The notes beneath the pieces were generated by a model. That model did not search any database and had not been told where the DNA came from. It was given only the letters and a program-made list of their open reading frames with translations. The position numbers and the translations under genes are program-made. DNA of 64,000 bases from JBFAPK01 sp040676675 (lineage in GTDB: Bacteria > Actinomycetota > Actinomycetes > Mycobacteriales > Micromonosporaceae): assembly GCF_040676675.1 (NCBI RefSeq), contig NZ_JBFAPK010000034.1, positions 30,546 to 94,545 of the forward strand, read 5' to 3'. Below are positions 25,331-35,251 of the stretch, one piece after another; the first letter of the stretch is position 1; every line of letters starts with the position of its first letter.

Positions 25331-26167
25331 TCACGACCCCGTACTCCGGTAGTGCCTGACGCCGACCCGCCACGCGGCGGCGGCGCCCCCGGCCGCGACC
25401 AGCGCGACCGCCGGCGCGGCCCAGCCCACCCAGGACGGCAGGCCCAGCGGGTCGGCCCGGCCGAGCAGCGCCAGGGCCGGGTAGTAGGCGACGAAGGCGA
25501 AGCCCAGACCGTACGCGAAGACGGTCCGGAACCAGCCACTGTAGACGGTGACCGGGTACGACGTGAAGTCGCGCCCGCCGTAGGTGAAGGCGTTCGCGAT
25601 CTCCCCGGAGTCGATCCACCAGAACGAGAGGGTGGCCGAGCCGACGAAGATCGAGGCGAAGAAGAGCGTACCGGCCAGCGGCGCCACCACGAGCAGCACG
25701 ACCCGACCGGCGGTCCAGTCGATCCGGGCCGACGAGACCGCGACGACGAGCACCGCGAGCCCGAACAGGGCCCGGGAGACCTTGCGCAGCGGCAGGTCCA
25801 TCAGCAGCAGTTGGGGCAGCGCGCCCAGCGGCCGGACCAGGACCGCGTCGAGCAGTCCCGTGCGGACGTACCGCCGGAGCCGCTCGATGTTGCCGACGGT
25901 CAGGTCGGCCGTGGCGAAGGAGGCGGCGGAGAGGCCGACCATCAGCATCGCCTCCCGCACGTCGAAGCCGCCCAGCGTCCCGGTGACGCGGAACAGCACC
26001 AGCACCGTCACGACGTCGAAGACGGTGGCGCCGACGTTGCCCACGAGTTCGACGACGAACGAGGTCCGGTAGGTGGCCTGGGAACGGGCCTGTCCGCGCA
26101 GCAGCGCCAGGTACGCCGCGGCGGTCGTGCCGGGCCCGTCCCGCGTCGCCGTACCGCGCTCAGCCAC
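25331..26167 (-). CDS. ABC-2 family permease
   Basis: A 278-residue inner-membrane protein with about six helices (LVGNVGATVFDVVTVLVLF, LFGLAVLVVAVSS, VVLLVVAPLAGTLFFASIF and others). It matches the ABC2_membrane_6/DUF990-type permeases that occur as pairs next to an ATPase of the kind encoded downstream. The GTG start overlaps the end of the preceding permease gene by 8 nt. Second gene of the three-gene exporter. Confidence 0.88.
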   Translation of the reverse strand: MAERGTATRDGPGTTAAAYLALLRGQARSQATYRTSFVVELVGNVGATVFDVVTVLVLFRVTGTLGGFDVREAMLMVGLSAASFATADLTVGNIERLRRYVRTGLLDAVLVRPLGALPQLLLMDLPLRKVSRALFGLAVLVVAVSSARIDWTAGRVVLLVVAPLAGTLFFASIFVGSATLSFWWIDSGEIANAFTYGGRDFTSYPVTVYSGWFRTVFAYGLGFAFVAYYPALALLGRADPLGLPSWVGWAAPAVALVAAGGAAAAWRVGVRHYRSTGS

Positions 26168-26966
26168 CCTGCACCACCAGGTGGCGCTCGGCCCGGCGCT
26201 GGACCGCCCGGCAGGCCAGCAGGAGCAGCCCCGCCCAGGCCAGTTGGAGCGCCACCAGGCCGAGTCGGGTCGCCGGCGGATCCCGCTCGACCAGCACGTC
26301 GAGCGGGGTCTGCAGCAGTCCCGGGAACGGGGTGGCCGCCCACAGCAGCAGGACGGCCCAGTCCGGCAGGAAGCGCAGCGGGAAGTAGAGCCCGGCCAGC
26401 ACCCCGGACGCGAGCGTCCACAGGGTCATCGGGCCGCGCACGTCGGCCAACCAGTACCCGACCGCGTTGACCAGGTAGCGGCAACCGAACGAAATGACGA
26501 CGGCGAGCAGTACGGAGACCACGAAGAGCGGCACCGTGGACCAGTGCGTCGGCAGGTAGAGGTCGAAGAAGAGCGGCCCGGTGAGCACCGGCGGTACGAA
26601 GCGGGTCAGCACCGCGTAGGCGGCCCGCCCGAGGTCCGTGGCGAGGTAGCTGGTCACCGGATGGATCGGGCGCAGCAGGTCGCTGGCGACGTCCCCGGTG
26701 CGGATCCGGTCGGCGAGATCGGTCCAGCCCCAGAGGAGCACGACGGCGAGCAGCCCCTGCCCGACCCAGACGAAGGTGGCGAGCTGTGGCGCGTCGTAAC
26801 CGGCCGCCATGCCGCCGGAGCCGTGCGCGACGGCCAGGAAGACGTAACAGCGGAGGAAACCGAAGACGGTATTGGTGAAAGCTCCGGCAACTGTCGCTTG
26901 GCGGTAGGTAGAGTATCGACGGACCCCTGATCCGGTTATCGCAGCAAATGTCCGGAACCACGGCAT
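26160..26966 (-). CDS. ABC-2 family permease
   Basis: A 268-residue membrane protein with about six helices and the stretch IRTGDVASDLLRPIHP, which is characteristic of this permease family (the partner has VRTGLLDAVLVRPLG at the equivalent place). The two permeases are therefore diverged paralogues likely to form a heterodimeric channel. The ATG at 26966 is preceded by CTGGAGAAAC and is preferred over an earlier in-frame start that lacks membrane character. First gene of the exporter operon. Confidence 0.88.
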   Translation of the reverse strand: MPWFRTFAAITGSGVRRYSTYRQATVAGAFTNTVFGFLRCYVFLAVAHGSGGMAAGYDAPQLATFVWVGQGLLAVVLLWGWTDLADRIRTGDVASDLLRPIHPVTSYLATDLGRAAYAVLTRFVPPVLTGPLFFDLYLPTHWSTVPLFVVSVLLAVVISFGCRYLVNAVGYWLADVRGPMTLWTLASGVLAGLYFPLRFLPDWAVLLLWAATPFPGLLQTPLDVLVERDPPATRLGLVALQLAWAGLLLLACRAVQRRAERHLVVQGG

Positions 26967-27113
26967 AATGTTTCTCCAGTTGGGCCGTCCCACAGTGGCG
27001 GCGACTGAGCCCACGCCGTTACCCTCCTTCCGCGACCACGCTGCGACCGGGCCGGGTGACTGTATCCGGTACCCCAGGCTGCGCAGCGAGATTTTCCGGC
27101 GAGGTGACACCCC

Positions 27114-27299
27114 GTGAGCGAGCGACGCGAGCCGTTCCAGCGGCTACGGCGCGCGCGCAGGGCCGGTGTCGAAGTCGCGGTCGAGTCGAGACGGAGTCCA
27201 GGCGGTGATCCGGCACTGCCGCCGGGCCCGGACTGGCCCCGTCGCAGGCCGGCCGGTGGCTCCGACACAGGCCCGGACACGGGCGAGGTCGCGGCATGA
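27114..27299 (+). CDS. Possible small basic protein upstream of the WG-repeat gene
   Basis: A 61-residue reading frame, rich in Arg, Pro and Gly, starting at a GTG with GAGGTGA nine nucleotides upstream. Its stop overlaps the next start codon by 4 nt (ATGA), the coupling pattern used elsewhere here. No family is recognised and the composition could be chance in such GC-rich DNA. If real, it would be co-translated with the large WG-repeat protein. The rest of the 26967-27295 spacer holds the divergent promoters of this unit and the ABC exporter. Confidence 0.35.
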   Translation: MSERREPFQRLRRARRAGVEVAVESRRSPGGDPALPPGPDWPRRRPAGGSDTGPDTGEVAA

Positions 27300-30200
27300 C
27301 CGACCGGTACGGTGACCTCTGGCGGGACGCCGCCGAACCGTCCTGGGTGGTCGAGCCGACCGCGGAGTGGACGCCCCAGTTCCCCGGACAGCGCTACCCC
27401 GGTGACATCGGACACCAGCAGGCGTCCCACCGGCCGAGGCGGCGTCCGAGCGCGTCCGGCCGGGCCGGCGTACCGGCACCCGGCGAGCACCCCGCGCCGC
27501 CGGAGCGGTACCCGAACGGCGGTGGCTATCCGGGCGAGTCGTACGCGGACGGTGCGTACCCGGCCGAGGGCTACCTCGCGGACGCCTACCTCGACGACGA
27601 GGAGTACCCCGGCGAGGGATACCCCGTCCGACCGGGGCCACGCGACGTGCGGCGGTCGGCCGCCGCCAACGGCTGGGCCGACCAGGGCGCGCGCGGCGAG
27701 CAGCGCCGAACCGACGGTCCACGCCGGCCGGACCCGCGCCGCGGCGGCGGGTACGAGCCCGGGCGCGGCCCCGCCGATCGCGGCCCGGCCCAGCGCGGCC
27801 CGATCGAACGCGGTCCGATCGAACGCGGCCCGATCGAGCGCGGCCCGATCGAACGCGGCCCGGCCGAGCGCGGCCCGATCGAACGCGGCCCGGCCGAACG
27901 CGGCGCCGGTTGGGCGGATCGGGATCCCGGCTGGGTCGAGCGCGATCCGGGCCGTGGGCCGTTCGAGCGCGACGGGCGCCGGGGCGGATCGGCGCTGCCG
28001 CCGGCCGCCCGGGCCGGTGGGGCGGTCGGCGACCGCCACCCCGGCTGGCCCGGCGACGCACCGCCCGAGGAGACCCAGCCCCTGCCCGGTCCGCGCCCCG
28101 GACCGCGCGACGGGCGCATCGCCCCCGGCGACGGACGGGGACGAGGCGCCCCCGACGGCCTCGGGCGCCGTGCTCCGGGTTCCCCCGCCGTACCGCCCGG
28201 CGGCCCGGGACGGCCCGACGGGTGGCCGGCCGCGCCCGGTCGAGGCCGGCCGGGCTACGACGAGAACCGCTACGACGACCACGGCTACGACGAGGGGCCG
28301 TACCGGCCCGATCCGGAGCCGCGCCCGGGCCGCGCGCCCGGGCCCGGCTGGGCGGACCGCCCGGGTCACGCCCCCGGCGGACCGGCCGAGCGGCGTCCCG
28401 CCGCCGCGCACGAACCACCGGCACCCGGTTGGCCGCAGCAGGGGCGGCCGGTGGCCCGGCCCGATCTGCCACCGGCGCGCGACGGTCGTCGGTACCCGGA
28501 GGTGGGTCGCCCGGCCGGCCCCGAGGTGCCGCGCCCCGCAGGGCCCGAGGTGGGTCGTCCCGTGGGCCCCGATCCCCGTACCGCGCCGGACCCGGTCGCG
28601 CGTCCGGCCGCCCAGCAGCGGCCGGAGCACCCTGGCCGGGTGCCGTCCGCCCCGCACCGGCCCCCGGTCGAGTTCACGCGTCCGGAACCGCCCGGCGAGT
28701 ACCCCCGCCCCGAGCGGGTGGCCGCGCCCGAGTTCACCCGCCCCGAGCGGGCTCCGGCCCCGATCGCCCGTACGGCGCCGCCGGCTCCCGTTCCGCCGGC
28801 ACCGCCGGTCACGCCTCCGGTCGGCGCGGTGCCGCCACCGGCCGCGCCGAGACCACAGCCACCGGCCGCTCCCGTGCCGCCTCCGATCCCGGTACCGCCG
28901 GTCGCGCCGGCCGCCGCAGCCCCGGTCGTACCGCCACCGCCCGTCGCGCCGAGGCCACAGCGACCGGTACCGCCGCCGGCCGCGCCGGTATCGGGTGCAC
29001 CCGTCTCGGGTGCGCCCGTCTCCGGCGGTCCCATCCCCGGTGCGCCCGTCTCCGGTGCGCCCGTCTCCGGCGGTCCCATCCCCGGTGCGCCCGTCTCCGG
29101 TGCGCCCGTCTCCGGCGGTCCCATCCCCGGTGCGCCTGTCTCGGGTGCGCCCGTCTCCGGCAGGCCCGTCTCCGGTGCGCCTGTCTCGGGTGCGCCCGTC
29201 TCCGGCGGTCCCATCCCCGGTGCGCCCGTCTCCGGTGCGCCCGTCTCCGGCGGTCCCATCCCCGGTGCGCCCGTCTCTNNNNNNNNNNNNNNNNNNNNNN
29301 NNNNNNNNNNNNNNNNNNNNNNNNNNNNNNNNNNNNNNNNNNNNNNNNNNNNNNNNNNNNNNNNNNNNNNNNNNNACCGGTGCGCCCGTCTCGGGCGGTC
29401 CGGTCGAAGCGCCTCGCCCCGCCGCCACCGGTTGGCTGACCCCGAACCGGCCGGCCGAGCCGCGCCCGCCGTACCGTCCCGGGCCGCCCGAGCGCCCGGC
29501 CACGCCCGATCAGCCGGTTTCTCCGCCAGACGCGGGTGAGCGTGCCCGCCCGCCGATGTCGGGACCGCCGTCCGCCGGGCTGCGGCTGGAGTTCCTGCCT
29601 GCCCCGGAGACTCGGCCACAGGAGCCTGCCCAGCCGGCCTCGCCGGTGCCACCGCCCCCGGCCACGCCGGCCGCCGGGCCAGCCACGCCTGCCGCCGGAC
29701 CGGCGGCACCGGTCGCCGGACCGCCCACGCCCGCGGCACCCGCCTCGGCCGCCCCGCTCCCGGCACCGGCCACGCCGACCGCGCCGACTGGACCGGTCCC
29801 GCCGGCACCAGCCGCAGCCACGCCGGTCACGCCCACCACGCCAACCGGACCGGTCGCGCCGCCACCGGCCGCAGCTACGCCGGCGACCGGGGCCGCGCCG
29901 ACCACACCGGACATGGGCACCACGCCGGCCCCAGCGCGAGTCACGCCGGAGACGGGCGCCGCGCCCGCCCCAGCGGGAGCCACCCCGACCACTCCGAGCG
30001 TGGCAACCGCTCCGGCAGGACCGGCTCCGGCCGCGCCCGCGACCGGCGGGTCGACTCCGTCCACGAGCAACACGGACACACCGGCAGCCGGCGAGACGCC
30101 CAGGACCGGCGTACCACCGGCGACCTCGCCCGCCGCACCGGTGTTCAATCCCCCGGCACCGGCACCGGCACCGGCCGCGACGCCCTCGGCGGCGACCGAG

Positions 30201-32891
30201 CAGCCGGCGACGCCGGAGGTTCCCGCCGCCCCGGCCGGCAGGCCGGCGATGGAGGCGGAACCGTCCGCCACGCCGGTACCCGACGGGACGGCATCCGACG
30301 CGCCGGCCAGCAGCGCGCCGGCGGTGGCGTCCATCGAGGACAGTTCGACGCCGGTCGCCGGCAGCGCCCCGGAACCCGAGCCGACGGCCGCCACCACCGC
30401 ACCGGACGCGGCCACAGGAGACGCCGCCGCAGCGGAGGCGGCCACAGGCGACCTGGCCGCGTCGGACCCGGCCGCACTGGAAACCTCCGCAACGGAGACG
30501 GCCGCAGCGGAGCCGACGCCCGGGCCGACAGACACGCCGCCGGCAACAGCAGAGCGGACGACAGCCGAACCGGCGCCGGAGGTACCGGCGGTAGCCGAAC
30601 CGGCGCCGCACGTACCGTCGCCGCTGTCGGGGTCGTCGGCCGCCGCGCCACCGTCCGACGCGCCACCAGCCCCCGCGCCGGTGCCGGCGAAGGAGCCCGT
30701 CGCGCCGGTGCCGGCGCCCCCGGCCGCGCCCGAGGGCGCCGCGCCGGCCGGCGAGGTCGTACCCGGGCATACGGACGACGAGGACGCGCCCGCCGGGGCG
30801 GTACCGGCCGCCATGCCTCCGGTCGCCCCGGAACCATCCGCCGCCGACGCCTCCGGACCGCCGAACCCGACCCTGACGGCCGGACCGACGGGAGCGCCGA
30901 ACCCGACCCCGTCGGCCGGATCGACGGCGGCGCCGGAGCCCGGGTCGGCGGCCACGGACGAGGCCGAGGCCGAGACGGCGGCGGAGATCGACGCGGTACC
31001 GGGGTCCACCACGCCGGCCGCCGACGCGGTACCCGTATCCTCACCACCGGCAACCAGCGAAACGGGGGGCGGCACGCCGGAGGAGACCGAGCCGGACCCC
31101 GCGCAACCACCCGTCACCGCGGACTCCCCGGTCGCCGGGGCGCCCGCCACGGACGTACCGATCCACCAGCCGCCCGCCGCGGACCCGCCGGTCCCCGGAG
31201 TCCCGGACGGACCGTCCCTCGCGGCGTCAGCCGACGCCGCCTCCACCGACGACAAGGCCCCCTCCGACCTGATGGCCGTTAACGACTCCCCCGCCGACGA
31301 GGGCACGTCCCCCGACGACACTCCCGTCGACGACCCGGCGCCGGCGCCCGCCCCGTCCGCCGACAGCTCGCCCCCGTCCGCCGTCGAGGTTGGCCCGGAC
31401 GAGGTGGCCGAGGCCAGCCCGGACACCGTGCTGCCCGCCCCCGCCGGACCGGCCGCCGGTGCGGCGACCGCACTGCGCGCACCGACGATGCTCACGCCCA
31501 TCGTGTCGATCGGCGAGTCCGCGACCGCGCCGGCACCGGCCCCGCCGACCGAGACGCCGGCCGAGGAGCCCGCGCCGCCGGCCGCGGATCCGGAGCAGGT
31601 GCTGGCGACGTACGAGTGGCGCTTCCACCACGAGACGCTGCGCGAGTTGGTCGAGAACCCGGACGAGCTGCGGACCATCCGTGACCGGCTGACCGAGAAG
31701 CTGGACGGGGCGGTCGACAACCGCAGCCGGGCCCGGCTGCTGAGCCTGCGCGCGGTCGTCTCGCGCATCCTGGGCGACCTGGGCAAGGCGCTCACGGACG
31801 CCCGGCTCGCGCTGACGCTCGCGGAGGCCACCGGTGAGCTGCGCCGGATCGCGATCGCGCAGGCGCGACTGGCGCACGTGCTCCAGTGGCGGGGCGACTT
31901 CGCCGAGGCGGACCGGCTCTTCGAGGAGGCGAACTCCTCGGAGCTGCCGGACCGGCTCCGCGCCACCATGCACGAGCACGCCGGGCGCTCCTGCTACGAC
32001 CAGGGCCGTTACATCGAGGCGTGCAACCACTTCGAGCGCGCGCTGGAGCTGCGCAAGGTCGAGGACCCGGACCTGATTGCCCGTACCGAGCTGGCGCTGG
32101 ACGCGGTCTTCAACAAGGTGGCCGAGAACGGCTGGGGACCGTACCCGCGTGGGCGCGACGAGATCCTCCAGGTGCACCGGCCACCGGTACCGAAGTTCAG
32201 CGAACGGGTGCAGCGCTGGGGGTACGCCGACCCGGACGGCCAGCTGGCGATCGCGCCCAGCTACGCCGACGTGCAGCCGTTCCGCGACGGTGTCGCCTGG
32301 GTACGCCGTCCCGAGACGGAGACCTGGGAGCTGATCGACGAGTCCGGTGAGCTGCTGATCCAGGCCGCCGCCGGGTACCTCGGGGTGGGCTCCTTCTCCG
32401 ACGGGCTCGCCTGGGTCTCCCGGGACGGTACGGGGAGTTGGATCGCGATCGACAAGTCCAACAAGGTGGTCATCTCGATCGGCTTCGACGACGTACGCCC
32501 GTTCCGGCGCGGCGTCGCGGCGGTGCGCCGGGGCGGCGGCTGGGGCGCGGTCGACAAGAGCGGGCAGATCGTGGTGCCGAACCGGTACACCGGCTTCGTC
32601 ACCGCGCTGACCGACGGCCGCTACCTCGACGGTTTCACCGACGAGGGGCTCGCGATCGTGGATTCCGGCGGGCGCAAGGGCGTCGTCGACCGTACCGGGC
32701 GGGTCATCGTCCCGCCCGCGCACCCGGCGTTGGTGATCCATCCGGTCGCGTTCCTGATCGGCAGCGGTACCGGCCAGTGGGGTGCGCTGGACCGTCGGGG
32801 CGAGCCGCTGATCGACGTGGTCCACCCGAGCCGTACCGACGTGATGGACGAGATCGACCGGCTGCTGGCGGACACCAAGCCCGTGCTGTAG
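27296..32891 (+). CDS. Very large Pro-rich TPR/WG-repeat protein (spans an assembly gap)
   Basis: About 1,860 residues. The N-terminal ~1,430 residues are disordered: Pro/Arg/Gly/Tyr-rich, then Pro/Val/Ala-rich, with 5-residue RGPIE repeats and 15-residue GAPVSGAPVSGGPIP repeats. Next comes a long acidic Ala/Pro/Thr region. The folded C-terminus (31600-32891) has TPR-like helices (ALTDARLALTLAEATGE, RGDFAEADRLFEEANSSE, GRYIEACNHFERALELRK) followed by WG repeats (QRWGYADPDGQLAIAPSY, GGGWGAVDKSGQIVVPNRY). Reading frames before and after the 97-N gap differ by one, which the arbitrary gap length explains. It has no signal peptide. It is probably a cytoplasmic scaffold; the role is unknown. Confidence 0.8.
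27779..27898 (+). repeat. 15-bp coding tandem repeat (RGPIE)
   Basis: Eight units of 15 bp (consensus CGCGGCCCGATCGAA) encode RGPIE/RGPAE. Units differ at silent and at Ile/Ala positions, so the array is translated and still fairly young. Confidence 0.8.
28994..29278 (+). repeat. 45-bp coding tandem repeat (GAPVSGAPVSGGPIP)
   Basis: Just over six 45-bp units are visible before the N run, and GTGCGCCCGTCTCGGGCGGTCC continues after it in 10- and 12-base pieces of the same unit. Units are nearly identical at the DNA level, one carrying GRPVS instead of GGPIP. The array is evidently longer than shown. Confidence 0.85.
29279..29375. other. Assembly gap (97 N)
   Basis: A run of 97 N inside the 45-bp repeat array. 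The length is not a multiple of three and it shifts the apparent frame of the WG-repeat gene. The sequence on both sides is the same repeat, so the gap is a repeat-collapse artefact rather than a biological break. Confidence 0.95.
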
Positions 32892-32945
32892 TGGGCCGCC
32901 GGACCGGTCCCGGGACGGCCGTACCCGGTCGCGGGATCGGGCAGT

Positions 32946-32959
32946 CCGGAAGCTTCCGG
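32946..32959. repeat. 14-bp perfect palindrome
   Basis: CCGGAAGCTTCCGG, 55 nt after the WG-repeat gene. It may be a small terminator stem or operator. Confidence 0.4.
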
Positions 32960-32984
32960 GCAATTCAGTCAATGCGGGCAACCT

Positions 32985-33021
32985 GGCCAGTCCGGGCCGG
33001 CCGCGCCAGTTCGGACTGGCC
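32985..33021 (+). terminator. Hairpin downstream of the WG-repeat gene
   Basis: Perfect 10-bp arms (32985-32994, 33012-33021) with a 17-nt GC-rich loop. The rest of the 258-bp spacer shows no gene. Confidence 0.45.
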
Positions 33022-33136
33022 GGATACGTCCGGGCGATTCCGCCCAGCGGCCGGCACGCTGGGGCGATCCGGGCGGCGGCGGTGCCGGCCGGGACGCCGC
33101 CGGCACCGGTAACGGGTGCCGGACCTGCGGAAGCAC

Positions 33137-33142
33137 TAGGAT
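33137..33142 (+). promoter_or_regulatory. -10 element (TAGGAT) of leaderless aldo/keto reductase gene
   Basis: TAGGAT, 7-nt spacer, ATG at 33150. Confidence 0.5.
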
Positions 33143-33149
33143 CGAGATC

Positions 33150-34151
33150 ATGGAATTCCGACACCTTGGCCGCTCTGGCCTGTTGGTCAGTGAGATCTCG
33201 TACGGCAACTGGCTCACCCACGGCTCCCAGATCGAGGACGACGCGGCGACCGCGTGCGTCCGGGCGGCGCTGGAGGTCGGCGTCACCACCTTCGACACCG
33301 CCGACGTCTACGCCGGCACCAAGGCGGAGTCCGTCCTCGGCCGCGCCCTGGCCGGCGAGCGCCGGGAGGGGCTGGAGATCTTCACGAAGGTCTACTGGCC
33401 GACCGGACCGGGTCGCAACGACCGCGGGCTGTCCCGCAAGCACATCATGGAGTCGATCAACGGCTCGCTCCGCCGGCTCCAGACCGACTACGTCGACCTG
33501 TACCAGGCGCACCGGTTCGACTACGAGACGCCGCTGGAGGAGACGATGGAGGCGTTCGCCGACGTCGTGCACTCCGGCAAGGCGCTCTACATCGGCGTCT
33601 CGGAGTGGAACGCCGCGCAGATCCGCCAGGCCCACCAGCTGGCCCGCGAGCTGAAGATCCAGCTCGTCTCGAACCAGCCGCAGTACTCGATGCTGTGGCG
33701 GGTCATCGAGGCCGAGGTGGTACCGGCCAGCGAGGAGCTCGGCATCGGGCAGATCGTCTTCTCGCCGATCGCCCAGGGCGTGCTCACCGGCAAGTACCTG
33801 CCCGGCCAGCCGCCGCCCTCGGGTTCCCGGGCGACGGACGAGTCCGGCGGCGGGTCGAAGATGATCAGCCGGTTCATGTCCGACCACGTGCTCTCGACCG
33901 TGCAGCAGCTCAAGCCGCTCGCCGAGCAGGCCGGGCTGAGCATGTCGCAGCTCGCGATCGCCTGGGTGCTGCAGAACCCGAACGTCTCCTCGGCGATCGT
34001 CGGCGCGTCCCGCCCCGAGCAGGTGCACGACAACGTCAAGGCGGCCGGCGTGAAGCTGGATGCCGACCTGCTCAAGGCGATCGACGAGGTCGTCGGCCCG
34101 ATCGTCGAGCGCGACCCGGCCAAGACCCAGAGCCCCGAACGCCGGCCGTGA
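33150..34151 (+). CDS. Aldo/keto reductase (Kv-beta-like)
   Basis: A 333-residue NADPH-dependent TIM-barrel oxidoreductase. The catalytic tetrad is visible: Asp/Tyr in TFDTADVYAGTKAE, Lys in IFTKVYWP and His in YQAHRFD. NADPH-binding blocks are SPIAQGVLTGKY and VGASRPEQVHDN. The closest type is the K+-channel beta-subunit-like group (MEFRHLGRSGLLVSEISYGNW). The ATG at 33150 has a -10-like TAGGAT 7 nt upstream. Physiological substrate unknown. It stands alone between the WG gene and a convergent protease gene. Confidence 0.93.
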   Translation: MEFRHLGRSGLLVSEISYGNWLTHGSQIEDDAATACVRAALEVGVTTFDTADVYAGTKAESVLGRALAGERREGLEIFTKVYWPTGPGRNDRGLSRKHIMESINGSLRRLQTDYVDLYQAHRFDYETPLEETMEAFADVVHSGKALYIGVSEWNAAQIRQAHQLARELKIQLVSNQPQYSMLWRVIEAEVVPASEELGIGQIVFSPIAQGVLTGKYLPGQPPPSGSRATDESGGGSKMISRFMSDHVLSTVQQLKPLAEQAGLSMSQLAIAWVLQNPNVSSAIVGASRPEQVHDNVKAAGVKLDADLLKAIDEVVGPIVERDPAKTQSPERRP

Positions 34152-34158
34152 CACCGCC

Positions 34159-34204
34159 GGCGGGACGCCGACCGGGCACGAACCGGCCCGGCCGGCGTCC
34201 CGCC
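34159..34204. terminator. Bidirectional terminator after the aldo/keto reductase gene
   Basis: A 12-bp perfect outer stem (34159-34170, 34193-34204) contains an inner 6-bp stem (34172-34177, 34186-34191). It lies between convergent genes. Confidence 0.65.
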
Positions 34205-34247
34205 GCGACCCCTCCCCCGTCGACGGCCGGCCGGCCGGTCGGCCCGC

Positions 34248-35054
34248 TCAGCCCTGCCAGAAGCGGATGAGCTGCAGTCCGTCGCCGTACAGCGGTGCGG
34301 GCAGGCCGAGGAAATCACCGACGGTGAAGACCACGTCGAAGAACCAGCCGCCGATGCGCGGGTTCCAGAGCAGGGCGAAGAGCAGCAGGAAGCCGTACGG
34401 GGCCATCAGGTCGTAGCCACGCCGCCACTGCGGCGACAGCCACGGCTGGATCATGTTCCCGCCGTCCAGCCCCGGCACCGGCAGCAGGTTGAGCACGCTC
34501 GCGGTGAGCTGGAGGAAGGCGAGCAGGGCCAGCCCCGCCCAGAACTCCCAGTGGGCGTCGTAGTCGCTGGCGAGTACGAGCGGTATCACCAGCGCCACCG
34601 CGAAGATCACGTTGGTCGCGGGGCCGGCGAGGCTGACCAGGGTGTGCCGCAGCCGGCCCGGGATCGCGTGCCGGTCGACCCAGACCGCCCCGCCCGGCAG
34701 GCCGATCCCGCCGAGCAGCACGATCACCACGGGAAAGATGATCGACAGCAGCACGTTGCTGTACTTCAGCGGGTTCAGCGTCAGGTAGCCCCGGTGGGCC
34801 ACCTCCCGGTCCCCGGCCCGGAAGGCGACCAGGGCGTGTGCGTACTCGTGCAGGCAGAGTGAGACGAGCCAGCCCGAGACCACGAAGAGGAAGACGTCGA
34901 ACCGGACGTTGCCGTACCGGTTCCAGGCCATGACCCCGCTGGCGACGAAGAGCGCGACCAGGGTCAGGAAGATGGGGCTGGGCCGGAACGCCTCGCGCGG
35001 TACTCCCAGCACGAGCCCGCCGCGGCCGGGCCGGTCGAAGTTCATCCCGCTCAC
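34248..35054 (-). CDS. Site-2 protease family membrane metalloprotease (M50)
   Basis: A 268-residue intramembrane zinc protease with about six helices. The zinc motif HEYAH in CLHEYAHALVAFRAGD and the second metal/active-site motif NLLPVPGLDGG are intact. Members cleave membrane-bound anti-sigma factors or signal peptides; this short form has no PDZ domain, so its substrate is uncertain. The start is probably the GTG at 35054, which overlaps the stop of the preceding small gene (GTGA); the ATG at 35045 is an alternative. It forms a two-gene unit with 35051-35251. Confidence 0.88.
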   Translation of the reverse strand: MSGMNFDRPGRGGLVLGVPREAFRPSPIFLTLVALFVASGVMAWNRYGNVRFDVFLFVVSGWLVSLCLHEYAHALVAFRAGDREVAHRGYLTLNPLKYSNVLLSIIFPVVIVLLGGIGLPGGAVWVDRHAIPGRLRHTLVSLAGPATNVIFAVALVIPLVLASDYDAHWEFWAGLALLAFLQLTASVLNLLPVPGLDGGNMIQPWLSPQWRRGYDLMAPYGFLLLFALLWNPRIGGWFFDVVFTVGDFLGLPAPLYGDGLQLIRFWQG

Positions 35055-35251
35055 TCGGCGGCCGGTTGCAGGCTCATCTTGTACTCCACCCGGTCGTCCT
35101 CGACCAGGCTGACCGCCGTGACCCCCGAGGACGCCAGCTGCCGCCAGGTCTGGCCTATCCAGGACTCGGCGTCGGCCTGGCTGCCGAACGTCTCCGCCGG
35201 CCCGGCGACCGGACTGCCGTCCGGGCCCTCGTAGCGCCAGCTCCACGGCAT
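35051..35251 (-). CDS. Small conserved actinobacterial protein
   Basis: A 66-residue protein beginning MPWSWRYEGPDGSPVAG and including ETFGSQADAESWIGQTWRQL and ending in a short beta hairpin. The text pattern resembles a small hypothetical protein widespread in actinobacteria. The ATG at 35251 follows a GAGGGGAG ribosome site. Its stop overlaps the start of the M50 protease gene by 4 nt, so the two are coupled. Function unknown. Confidence 0.75.
   Translation of the reverse strand: MPWSWRYEGPDGSPVAGPAETFGSQADAESWIGQTWRQLASSGVTAVSLVEDDRVEYKMSLQPAAE

Noticed and set aside
27312..29278. Long alternative reading frame on the + strand running through the Pro-rich gene from 27312
   Set aside because: Before the gap the frame starting at 27296 has the ATG, sensible repeats with silent third-position changes and family-like composition. 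The other frame is Arg/Ser-rich and only becomes the true frame after the 97-N gap because the gap length is not a multiple of three.
28994..29390. CRISPR-like array of regular repeats
   Set aside because: Units are contiguous 45-bp coding repeats without spacers, in frame with the surrounding protein.
26936..32000. Long open frames antisense to the WG-repeat gene
   Set aside because: They are products of extreme GC content and repeat structure. Translations are low-complexity, with no start signals or recognisable domains.
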